A DNA stretch of 64,000 nt from Pseudoxanthomonas sp. Root630 (GTDB lineage: Bacteria; Pseudomonadota; Gammaproteobacteria; Xanthomonadales; Xanthomonadaceae): the NCBI RefSeq assembly GCF_001427585.1, contig NZ_LMGY01000003.1, positions 62,001 through 126,000 of the forward strand. Direction: 5' to 3'. The position numbers and the translations under genes are program-made. How positions within the stretch are numbered: the stretch's first letter is position 1; each line of letters opens with the position of its first letter. Shown piece after piece: positions 50,872 to 58,412 of this stretch. Under the pieces are notes generated by a model. The model saw only the letters and a list, made by a program, of their open reading frames with translations, had not been told where the DNA came from and searched no databases.

Positions 50872-51030
50872 TCAAGAAGGCTTCGACAGCCCTCTGACCC
50901 ATCGCAGCAGCTCCTCGTGCGGGATCGTCCGCCCAGCGTCGACGTCGGCCAAGCCCTCGCGGGTCCGGCGATCCTTCTCTTCCTCCGTTAGCTCGGGAGG
51001 AAGTGCTGGCAGCTCATCATCGGGTTGCAT
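50872..51030 (-). CDS. Small antitoxin-like protein
   Basis: 52 residues, acidic and helical. The second half EGLADVDAGRTIPHEELLRWV is the C-terminal pattern common in small antitoxins of relE/parE-type loci. No toxin gene follows it on the same strand (the downstream sequence is the DUF1016 remnant), so it is probably an orphan. An ATG 33 codons upstream in the same frame adds arginine-rich sequence that does not look like protein. Confidence 0.5.
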   Translation of the reverse strand: MQPDDELPALPPELTEEEKDRRTREGLADVDAGRTIPHEELLRWVRGLSKPS

Positions 51031-51049
51031 GTGGACCAGGTGCTTGGAC

Positions 51050-51811
51050 TCAGGTGGACTTGGTTCTCGTGAATATGGGCAAGACCTGCGGATTATCCAA
51101 GGCCTCCGGCAAAGGCTGCGACGCGTCATGGACCATCAGATCAATGACGACATCCACCTCTGAGCATAAGGGTTGGATGGCCGTGGTCACTAGGCGGGCA
51201 GCCCTCTCGGAAAAGGCCACGTCAGCCACCAGCCAGATCAATAGCCCTGGACGCTGGTTGGAAGCCGGGGCTGGGCGGGTTTCAAGGAGGTAGGCCGCGG
51301 AGACAAAGCTGGTGTGCTCAAGGCTTTGGACGATCGTCGGAGCCAGCCAGCCGGGTGCACTTTGAGCGGATCTTACTTCGAACTCGAACGGCGCCAGCTT
51401 CTCTACCCTGGCCAGGAAGCCCGTATCCAACCATGTCGCGATCTCTTCCGGATACAGGACGATGCCCCCGTCGTTGGGGTTGAGCATCAACGTCGCGCCA
51501 CGCGAACCCTCCAACAGGTCGCGCCCCGATACCCCCAGGATTTTGACGGCCGCTGAGCTGGCGATCTCCGCCTTGCCAAGCGAAGTAAAGAAAGGAATCG
51601 CGTCGAAGCCGTCGGGGTGCCGGAACTGGACCAATCTCGGGGTTCGAGCATCGTCCGAGACAGGCGCGTGCACGTACACCATGGCATCCATCAGCCGCTT
51701 GAAGAAGGCCAGTTCCTCGGCCGAGTCACCACGAGCTCGCTCGAGCGCAGCCTCCAGGTCTGCCTCCGCCGCTGACGCGCTTTCTCCCCGCGGCCTGGTC
51801 GATCGCTTCAT
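51050..51811 (-). CDS. SseB-family protein
   Basis: 253 residues. The N-terminal SseB domain (AMVYVHAPVSDDARTPRLVQF; IPFFTSLGKAEIA; ATLMLNPNDGGIVLYPEEI) is followed by the C-terminal SseB domain (YLLETRPAPASNQRPGLLIW and EVDVVIDLMVHD). SseB is named from serine sensitivity in E. coli, and many copies are associated with accessory loci; its biochemical role is not known. It starts three bases after the BPSL0761-like stop, in one operon. Confidence 0.8.
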   Translation of the reverse strand: MKRSTRPRGESASAAEADLEAALERARGDSAEELAFFKRLMDAMVYVHAPVSDDARTPRLVQFRHPDGFDAIPFFTSLGKAEIASSAAVKILGVSGRDLLEGSRGATLMLNPNDGGIVLYPEEIATWLDTGFLARVEKLAPFEFEVRSAQSAPGWLAPTIVQSLEHTSFVSAAYLLETRPAPASNQRPGLLIWLVADVAFSERAARLVTTAIQPLCSEVDVVIDLMVHDASQPLPEALDNPQVLPIFTRTKST

Positions 51812-51813
51812 GA

Positions 51814-52086
51814 TCAGATGCGATGCGGGCCAAGCGGGAAGCCGCGAAACCAGTCTGCCTCGAACTGACTGGTCAAGTACGGGCGTACGAAGGCCGACTG
51901 GGTCAGCTCCCGCAGCCGTTCCTCGTGCTGGGCAATGGCCTCGATGTCGCTGACCGTCGGATAGTGCCGAAGCAATCGGTACGCCTCTTCCCGCACGGAT
52001 TTAGGCACGTCCTTGCTGGCAGCGAGTTCTCTCAGGAACGCGCCGGCCTGCAGCACGTTGCGTGTGCGTTCGGCGGGCAAGGTCAT
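51814..52086 (-). CDS. BPSL0761-like small protein
   Basis: 90 residues. MTLPAERTRNVLQAGAFLREL followed by VREEAYRLLRHYPTVSDIEAI is the family pattern of short proteins named from Burkholderia BPSL0761; function unknown. The palindrome GCTAAG-N5-CTTAGC lies just upstream (52103-52119) and could be its operator. It leads the two-gene operon with the SseB-like gene. Confidence 0.7.
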   Translation of the reverse strand: MTLPAERTRNVLQAGAFLRELAASKDVPKSVREEAYRLLRHYPTVSDIEAIAQHEERLRELTQSAFVRPYLTSQFEADWFRGFPLGPHRI

Positions 52087-52102
52087 GCGGAGGCCTGATC
52101 GT

Positions 52103-52119
52103 GCTAAGGAATACTTAGC
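52103..52119 (-). promoter_or_regulatory. Inverted repeat before the BPSL0761-SseB operon
   Basis: GCTAAG and CTTAGC are separated by GAATA, 17 to 33 bases before the ATG. Possible repressor site or small hairpin; no regulator gene is linked. Confidence 0.4.
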
Positions 52120-52202
52120 TTACAGGCTTCCGAGCGCATACTGTGGATCTAGCGCTCAGGTTATTTGCTTTCCGTGGAAATATATAGTAAAATCAATTAC
52201 TT

Positions 52203-52230
52203 ACTTCGCATAACATTCCTTATGTTAGGC
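52203..52230 (+). other. dif-like XerC/XerD site 2
   Basis: XerC-type arm ACTTCGCATAA, centre CATTCC and XerD-type arm TTATGTTAGGC. The XerC arm differs from site 1 in one of 11 bases and the XerD arm in three. It is in the opposite orientation to site 1, with both XerC arms facing inward across 1.8 kb. It lies in an AT-rich stretch of about 60 bases. Confidence 0.65.
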
Positions 52231-52248
52231 GCGGCCCGTTCCAGCCCG

Positions 52249-52554
52249 CTACGTGATAACGCACGCCTCTTCGAACGCCGATGCTCGCAGCCTGCCCAAC
52301 ACCCATGGCACCCGCGAGGCCAATTCGGGGGGCGTCACTCCCCCCAGTGCTTCTACGTAACTGGCCGGTGTCAACGCCAAGCGCATCAATCGTGGTTCCA
52401 GATGGCCCAACAATGCCCGCAAACGTTCGGCTCGCTCATCGGTCGTCTTGCCGGAAATCACGTACTCACGTTGGATCAATTGCGCAGCAGCATGCACCTG
52501 CACCAACGCATGATCACAAGCATCAATGATGCGTCCAGCAAGCGGTCCTTGCAT
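52249..52554 (-). CDS. Hypothetical protein, possibly missing its start by a frameshift
   Basis: 101 residues from the only clear in-frame ATG, but upstream codons read as protein (AIQKLINEHAARGFST) without a start. In the next frame, 22 codons from an ATG at 52671 (MLDRIVTSQLDSQLAVASKIFS) end exactly where this protein-like sequence takes over. So the gene may be one of about 140 residues split by a frameshift near 52606. Mostly helical; no family recognised. Confidence 0.5.
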   Translation of the reverse strand: MQGPLAGRIIDACDHALVQVHAAAQLIQREYVISGKTTDERAERLRALLGHLEPRLMRLALTPASYVEALGGVTPPELASRVPWVLGRLRASAFEEACVIT

Positions 52555-52758
52555 CGTCGAGAATCCGCGGGCAGCGTGCTCATTGATGAGCTTTTGGATA
52601 GCTAGCTGAAGATCTTGCTCGCAACGGCAAGTTGCGAGTCCAACTGAGAGGTTACGATCCTGTCTAACATGTCGGTATTCCTGGCATTCGAAGAATCTTG
52701 CGAGGTGTCCGTCGCAGATGCTGAGACCTGGCCGATCGATTGCTCACGTCTCAGAGAC

Positions 52759-52947
52759 TCATGGGTTGGACCGTTTGCGATCTAGCCTCGTCCTCCACTC
52801 CGTTGGGGCGCACTGGCTGCAGATGTCGTATGCGTTGTGGCCATGATAGACATTGAAAAGCTTATCAAGCATAGCTCTCGTCTCTTCTTGATGGGACTCG
52901 ATACCGAACACTGCGAAAGCCGATCCGAAATCCTTCAGAAAGAGCAT
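52759..52947 (-). CDS. Small hypothetical protein
   Basis: 62 residues. The ATG lies inside the TGATG overlap with the preceding gene's stop, so translation is probably coupled. Contains a CxxC in YDICSQCAPTEW, which may bind metal. No homologue recognised. Confidence 0.5.
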   Translation of the reverse strand: MLFLKDFGSAFAVFGIESHQEETRAMLDKLFNVYHGHNAYDICSQCAPTEWRTRLDRKRSNP

Positions 52948-53195
52948 CAGGCTCGGGAAATCGTGGATAAAACTTCGTAGACGCTGCTACCGTCATGACT
53001 GACGCTGGCATAGAAGCGCTCGCCATCGGTCGAGTTGTGGATCTCAATAGAGGCGCCGTGTTCATGTCCGAACCGGTGCATGATCTGAGAGTATCCAATG
53101 CGCGCTATGTACGCTGAAAAGTCTTCGTTCTCATCCCAGTCGGGCGCAGTACTACCCTTAGTCCAGGTTCCCATCGAGTAAGTATGGCGAGACAT
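52947..53195 (-). CDS. Small hypothetical protein
   Basis: 82 residues, chosen to start at ATG 53195 because GGAG lies seven bases upstream (an ATG 15 codons further up has none). Acidic and strand-rich (SIEIHNSTDGERFYASVSHDG). It overlaps the next gene by one base (TGATG). Function unknown; the pair may be a two-component unit. Confidence 0.55.
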   Translation of the reverse strand: MSRHTYSMGTWTKGSTAPDWDENEDFSAYIARIGYSQIMHRFGHEHGASIEIHNSTDGERFYASVSHDGSSVYEVLSTISRA

Positions 53196-53316
53196 TGATT
53201 CTCCGTTAGTTGCCTGGCTTAGGATGATTGCACTGTGCAATCACACACAATAAGTTCTGTGCCTGCGAAGTGCTTCAGGGGGTTCGGAGGGAGCCTGCCA
53301 GTCGATGCATGGGCGC

Positions 53317-53793
53317 CTACTTGTGACGAAACAATAAATTGTACTGATAACGACGAGTCACTTTGGTGGTGATCCTTGCAGCGTCAGCATGCTGGGCATT
53401 GATCAAGACGATTCGCTCCTCGGGAACAATCACGGACGGCAGCTCGATAATTGCGCTCGATGCACCCACGTACCATCCTGACCCAGCCTCGATAGACGCC
53501 AAACCATGAGGAATGGCGTCCCATCCTCCACCCAGATCCGCTGGATCAACGATCGTGCGGCCTAGCCATAGGTCATCCGGGACGTCGATTTCGATCACAT
53601 ACTTATTCAGCGGAAGCCCGCCGTCGTCTATGTGTGCAGCCGTTTCCAGCACCGCCATCGCCAATGTCTGCGCAGCGTAGATCACTTTCTCGCCAGGCCG
53701 ATTCCAGCGCCCCGGAGCCGCTGCAGCACCGGCTCCCGTCATGTCGTCCGGCTTCCATGTAGGGCCAGAGGAGCCGATCCGGAACAGCTTCAT
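53317..53793 (-). CDS. RES-domain toxin
   Basis: 158 residues. Arg at 29 in APGRWNRPG, Tyr at 39 in EKVIYAAQT and Glu at 50 in MAVLETAAH, then SSAIIELPSVIVPEE, match the RES fold, whose members degrade NAD or modify it by ADP-ribosyl transfer. The ATG overlaps the stop of the Xre antitoxin gene by four bases, the usual antitoxin-toxin order. Confidence 0.88.
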   Translation of the reverse strand: MKLFRIGSSGPTWKPDDMTGAGAAAAPGRWNRPGEKVIYAAQTLAMAVLETAAHIDDGGLPLNKYVIEIDVPDDLWLGRTIVDPADLGGGWDAIPHGLASIEAGSGWYVGASSAIIELPSVIVPEERIVLINAQHADAARITTKVTRRYQYNLLFRHK

Positions 53794-54356
53794 TGATAGG
53801 CGCCGCTTTGGATTGCCCCCAGCACACGCATGACGGAGGCGCGACCAGTGGGGGTGTCCATCACTTCAGCAGGCGCCAGTCCCCCCAAAGCCGGTTGAGG
53901 ACGTTCGATCCACTCCCCTACCCATCTTTCGACATCGAAGTTCTTGGCATCAGGATTATCAGGATCGGCAGCAAGCATGTCCTCGACTTGATTTATCAAG
54001 TCGAGGATTCCGACAACAGATTGACCTTGCGTGCCCGAGAAGAGCAGCTTGTCTCTCATGCGTAGGGTAAAAGTGGCTTTGGGAATGCCTGCATAGCGCT
54101 GAAAGTTGTTGGTGCTAACCCCAATGACGGTGATCAGGTCGCTGACAACTTCCGAGGGGACGCCCTCTCGCTCTAGCTTGATTCGCTCGGCAAGCGTTGC
54201 TCGGCGCAAGTAGTTTCGGAAACCCGCCGCCTTTACCGGAATTTTTTTTTGCTTGATGGCTGAATCGACGGCACCTTGCTCTTTGAGCTTGCCAATGACT
54301 CCGCGGCTCACTTTACGAGTTGCAAGGGATGGCGACTTGCCCTGTGCATTGCTCAT
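53790..54356 (-). CDS. Xre/MbcA/ParS-type antitoxin
   Basis: 188 residues. The C-terminal half carries the DUF2384 region (FDVERWVGEWIERPQPALGG; PAEVMDTPTGRASVMRVLG) that caps the RES active site in known pairs. The N-terminal part is a helical DNA-binding segment (VVSDLITVIGVSTNNFQRYAG). Ribosome-binding AAGGAG seven bases upstream. It lies in front of a perfect inverted repeat, its probable operator. Confidence 0.87.
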   Translation of the reverse strand: MSNAQGKSPSLATRKVSRGVIGKLKEQGAVDSAIKQKKIPVKAAGFRNYLRRATLAERIKLEREGVPSEVVSDLITVIGVSTNNFQRYAGIPKATFTLRMRDKLLFSGTQGQSVVGILDLINQVEDMLAADPDNPDAKNFDVERWVGEWIERPQPALGGLAPAEVMDTPTGRASVMRVLGAIQSGAYQ

Positions 54357-54369
54357 GGCATCTCCTTCT

Positions 54370-54383
54370 GGCTAAAATTAGCC
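54370..54383 (-). promoter_or_regulatory. Inverted repeat operator of the RES/Xre operon
   Basis: GGCTAA and TTAGCC separated by AA, 14 to 27 bases before the antitoxin ATG. The spacing and symmetry fit an Xre dimer site for autoregulation. Confidence 0.6.
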
Positions 54384-54527
54384 GATCTTTGGAGCAATAG
54401 TATCACGAGCGTTCCGGTCAAGCCTTAATGCCCGCTCGGCTTGGAGGGGGCGATCCAGCCCGATGCACGACGGGGTGTAGAGTGTGAAGAGGGGCAATGT
54501 TCTGCAAACGGATGGCGGGGGCTGACA

Positions 54528-57062
54528 GTGGCGCGACGCAAGGGGCATGGGGGCGGGATTGGGGCGTTACTGCTTGGTGCCCTAGTGGTCATTCTGCTGA
54601 TCCCAAAAGAAGTCTGGATCGCGCTGTTCTGGTTCGCCGTAGTTGCCCTACTTGGCTGGGTCGGCTGGCGCCTCTACCGCCACTGGCGAATAGCCCAACA
54701 GGCCTCTGAGTTGCCCCCTCCACCAGAAGAAGGGGGAAAAACCCTAGCGGAAATCCTTGACCAGTCCCCGCCAAAGCGCGCAGCCTCACGGTCGAGTACC
54801 CACTTGCCCGTATCCCCTCAGCCTCGCGTTCCGGCCCCTCCCCCGCCCCCATCCGCTGTGGAGGCGGCGCCACCCCCGGTGAAGGAAGCGCCTGTCCCCG
54901 GTGCCGCCGTGCCGCCTAGCCGGCCGGCGCCCGCGCTGGAGCCGGTCGCCGTCCGCACCACCTCCCCGCTACGCGCCGTTGCGGATCTGGCGAGCCCCCT
55001 TCGGCAACCCGCACCGCCACGCTGGATACCCTTCGGTGAGTCGGTGACCATCCGAGGTCAATCGATCTCCGGTGGCGGCTTCTATCTCGGTACGCCCCGC
55101 GGCTACCAAGACAGTCGGCTGCCCACCATCGATCCCACTCTGCCCTTCTCTGGCCTGGCCGATTGGCGCGGGGAAGGACTGGGATACTGGCCGCGGTACG
55201 CCGGACTGAGTGATCGTGAACGCGGCACGCTGCTCGCTTTTCTGAACTCCGAGCGTCGTGCCGCCACGGTCGGTATTGGCTACGTGTTTTTGTACTTCTA
55301 TGGTCTGGAGCACCGATTGCTGCGTGGTCTAGCGGGTGGAGCTAATGCCCAAGCCGAGGGCCAGCAGATCCTGGAGGAAGTGCAGCGACTTCAGCAGCAC
55401 TATGGCCACCACGGCTCGTTCCGCCGCTACAGCCAAGAACTGCTGGCGGTGGGTCGCTTCAAGCTGGGATTGGTTAGCGCAAACATCGATGAGGGCGATG
55501 ACTGGACGCTCGAGCAGCATGTGCGCGCAGCGCAGGCAGTGGTGCGTCATCAGCCACTGCCATCGGGACTTGCTTTCGCATGGGCCCAGGCGCTGACGGA
55601 TGAAGCGCGCTCCACTACGTGGGATGTTGTGCGGCCAGAGATGAAAACACGCTTCGCCCAGCTTTATTCGCAGCGTTTCGGCGAGGGCTTGGTCATCAAG
55701 CCAGGGCGCTCCAGATTGGCATTGAACTACCGTTGGGCAGGTCCTGGCGAAGGCACTGAGACAATCCAGACCGAGCTGCCAGATATCACCCGCAGCCAAG
55801 CGCCGGTGCGACCCGTGATCACGCTGGTCCAACAGGCGATGGGCGAGTTGGAAGCGTTGCGACGAGTGCGACGCAGCAAGAACGGCACGCCCATGGCCGA
55901 GCTCGCGGCGATGCCCGAACCCTTGCGCGGCAACCAGGTCCCGCCGACGTTCCGCGCCTTGGTGTCGGACCTGGACGCGGCGTTGGCTCAGCAGGCCGTG
56001 GCCGTGATGGCGACCTCGCGCCTGACCCAGGGATGCGGGATGGGCTCACCCGAACGGCTGGGCAAGCGCGAGGCGACCTCGCTGATTCAAGCGTTGGAAG
56101 CCTTGGGGTTTGCGATCGAGCCTGATGTCCGCTTCCATGGCCCTTCGCCCACACCTGATGGCCACGTGATCGTGTTCCGATTGCCTAACCAGGCAGCGCG
56201 CACGCCCAGCGCTGCGTATGCGGCCGCCTTGTTGATGCTGCAGGCCGCGCTTGCCGTGGCCGGCCAAGGCAGTGAGATCAACCAGTCCGAGCTGGATGTA
56301 GCTGTCGCCGCGATCGAGCGGCAGTTTGCGTTGCCCGAGAGTGAGCGGCGACGCATCGAGGCACACCTAAGGTGGCTGCAGCTCAATCCGGTCACCTTGG
56401 CGCGTCTGGAGAACCGTGTGCGTCTTCTGCCAGCCAGCGAGCGCGAGGCTTTCGCAGGCGTGTTGCTGGAGATCGCCGCGGCTGATGGCCACGTCAGCCC
56501 GGCCGAAATACGGGTGATCGAGCGGTTCTACCGCGCTCTGGAACTGGATCCGGCCCGAGTACCGGCCGACCTCCACCACGCCAGTGTCGGCGGACGTCCC
56601 AAGACTGCCGCAGGCGGTGGACTCAACGCCGATGTGATTGCCCAGAAGCTTGCCGAAACCCGCCGAGTGCAATCGGTGCTAGCGCAGATCTTCGATGACG
56701 CCGAGACAGCCGCCACGGCCGAGATAAGCTCCCCTACTCCCTCAGTCACTCCAGCGAGTGTGTCCGCGACACCAGTAGCAGAAGCTCCAAGTGACTCAAT
56801 ACCTGGGCTGGATGCTGAGCATATGGCCTTGCTGGAGCGCGTACTGGAGGTGGCCGGCGACCAATGGTCTCGTGCCGACTTCGAAGCCGCCTGCGATGCA
56901 TTGGGCTTGCTGCCCGATGGTGCGGCCGAAATGCTCAATGAAGCGGCGTTCTCCCTCGCCGGCGAACCGCTGCTGGAAGGAGAAGACCCGCTGTTCGTGA
57001 ACGATTACGTGCGCGATCAGCTCGCGCAAACCCTGTCCGACCATAAGAAGCTACGCCCATGA
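54528..57062 (+). CDS. Membrane-anchored TerB_N/TerB/TerB_C protein
   Basis: 844 residues from GTG 54528; the preceding frame to an ATG at 54441 has no family character. Two N-terminal hydrophobic segments (residues about 10-48: GALLLGALVVILLIP, WIALFWFAVVALLG), a Pro-rich linker to about 150, then TerB_N (from about residue 166, with GYWPRY at 219-224 and VFLYFYGLEHR), a TerB core (LLPASEREAFAGVLLEIAAADGHVS from residue 633) and TerB_C (WSRADFEAACDALGLL from about residue 780). TerB proteins of this architecture have been linked to stress and DNA-processing complexes. First gene of an operon; it overlaps the ATPase gene by four bases. Confidence 0.85.
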   Translation: MARRKGHGGGIGALLLGALVVILLIPKEVWIALFWFAVVALLGWVGWRLYRHWRIAQQASELPPPPEEGGKTLAEILDQSPPKRAASRSSTHLPVSPQPRVPAPPPPPSAVEAAPPPVKEAPVPGAAVPPSRPAPALEPVAVRTTSPLRAVADLASPLRQPAPPRWIPFGESVTIRGQSISGGGFYLGTPRGYQDSRLPTIDPTLPFSGLADWRGEGLGYWPRYAGLSDRERGTLLAFLNSERRAATVGIGYVFLYFYGLEHRLLRGLAGGANAQAEGQQILEEVQRLQQHYGHHGSFRRYSQELLAVGRFKLGLVSANIDEGDDWTLEQHVRAAQAVVRHQPLPSGLAFAWAQALTDEARSTTWDVVRPEMKTRFAQLYSQRFGEGLVIKPGRSRLALNYRWAGPGEGTETIQTELPDITRSQAPVRPVITLVQQAMGELEALRRVRRSKNGTPMAELAAMPEPLRGNQVPPTFRALVSDLDAALAQQAVAVMATSRLTQGCGMGSPERLGKREATSLIQALEALGFAIEPDVRFHGPSPTPDGHVIVFRLPNQAARTPSAAYAAALLMLQAALAVAGQGSEINQSELDVAVAAIERQFALPESERRRIEAHLRWLQLNPVTLARLENRVRLLPASEREAFAGVLLEIAAADGHVSPAEIRVIERFYRALELDPARVPADLHHASVGGRPKTAAGGGLNADVIAQKLAETRRVQSVLAQIFDDAETAATAEISSPTPSVTPASVSATPVAEAPSDSIPGLDAEHMALLERVLEVAGDQWSRADFEAACDALGLLPDGAAEMLNEAAFSLAGEPLLEGEDPLFVNDYVRDQLAQTLSDHKKLRP

Positions 57063-58411
57063 CAAGCGCTGTTCGAATTCCGCCTCGTGATCGCGACGCC
57101 GTGCTCCAAGCCCTGCGGGCCGGCGTGGTGCCGCGTCGAGGTCTGCAGTACATCCAGGTGGGTCGCGCCCGTGAAGTCGAGGCCCTGATCAAGGATATTG
57201 ATCGCATCAATCAGGCCGGTAGCGCGATTCGCTTTGTGATCGGCGACTTTGGCGCAGGCAAGACCTTCTTCCTGAGCCTGGTGCGCGCGGTGGCGCTGGA
57301 GAAGGGTCTGGTCACGATGGCCGCCGACCTCAATCCGGATCGTCGCTTGTATGGCAGCGGTGGCCAGGCGCGCTCGTTGTACAGCGAGCTGACCCGCAAC
57401 ATCGCCACCCGGACCAAGCCCGAAGGCGGCGCGATGGCGAGCGTCGTGGAGCGTTTCATCACCACAGCCTTGCAACAGGCCAAGAGCACGGGCGAAGCGG
57501 TGGAGTCGATCATCCAGCAGCGGCTTCAGTCGCTGACCGAGTTGGTGGGTGGCTACGACTTCGCTCAAGTTATCGAGTGTTACTGGCGTGGCCACGACCA
57601 GGGCAACGAGCAACTCAAGGCCGATGCGGTGCGCTGGCTGCGCGGTGAGTTCACCACCAAGACCGATGCGCGCCAAGCGCTGGGGGTACGCACCATCATC
57701 GAAGATGACCAGGTCTATGATGGGATCAAGCTACTGGCGCGGTTCATCCGCTTGGCTGGATATGGCGGCCTATTGGTATGTCTGGACGAACTGGTGAACC
57801 TGTACAAGCTGCCGCAAGTCACGGCACGCAATACCAACTACGAGCAGATCCTGCGCATCTTCAACGATACCTTGCAGGGCAGCAGCGAAGGCGTGGGCTT
57901 TGTGTTTGGTGGCACACCAGAAACGCTGATGGATGCCCGTCGCGGCTTGTACAGTTACCAGGCACTTCAATCGCGTCTATCCGAGAATGCGTTTGCCGCC
58001 CAGCAAGGGCTGCAGGATTTCGGCGGTCCGGTAATCCGGCTGGCCAACCTCACCCCGGAAGATCTGTACGTCCTGCTCACCAAGCTGCGACACCTGCATG
58101 CCAGCGGCGATGCAGCCCAGTACGCGCTGCCCGATGAGGCCCTGCCCGTCTTCCTGAGCCACTGCAATCAGCGTATCGGCGCGGCGTACTTCCAGACGCC
58201 GCGCAATACCGTCAGGGCCTTTCTCGATTTGCTCAGTGTCCTGGAGCAGCATGCGGACCTGGATTGGAACCATCTAATCGAAGAGCTGGATGTCAGTCAG
58301 GAGCTCAATACCGATCGCGACATCGAAGAGGACGGTACGGCTCCTGCTCCGGCTGCAGTGCAGGCGGGAGCGGCCGATCCGGACGATGAGCTCTCATCGT
58401 TCCGGCTCTGA
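57059..58411 (+). CDS. BrxD-like ATPase (DUF2791 type)
   Basis: 450 residues. Walker A IGDFGAGKTFFL (GK at residues 67-68), Walker B LLVCLDE at residues 238-244, and an N-terminal start (RDRDAVLQALRAGVVP; ALIKDI) matching BrxD of BREX type 2-like systems. Acidic tail. It overlaps the TerB gene by four bases and is followed one base later by the helicase. It probably loads or regulates the helicase, as the family pairing suggests; this is inference. Confidence 0.87.
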   Translation: MTSAVRIPPRDRDAVLQALRAGVVPRRGLQYIQVGRAREVEALIKDIDRINQAGSAIRFVIGDFGAGKTFFLSLVRAVALEKGLVTMAADLNPDRRLYGSGGQARSLYSELTRNIATRTKPEGGAMASVVERFITTALQQAKSTGEAVESIIQQRLQSLTELVGGYDFAQVIECYWRGHDQGNEQLKADAVRWLRGEFTTKTDARQALGVRTIIEDDQVYDGIKLLARFIRLAGYGGLLVCLDELVNLYKLPQVTARNTNYEQILRIFNDTLQGSSEGVGFVFGGTPETLMDARRGLYSYQALQSRLSENAFAAQQGLQDFGGPVIRLANLTPEDLYVLLTKLRHLHASGDAAQYALPDEALPVFLSHCNQRIGAAYFQTPRNTVRAFLDLLSVLEQHADLDWNHLIEELDVSQELNTDRDIEEDGTAPAPAAVQAGAADPDDELSSFRL

Positions 58412-58412
58412 G

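Noticed and set aside
54441..54527. An ATG 29 codons before the TerB gene start.
   Set aside because: The added sequence contains several Cys and Arg with no similarity to TerB_N proteins and no ribosome-binding site; GTG 54528 directly precedes the membrane anchor.
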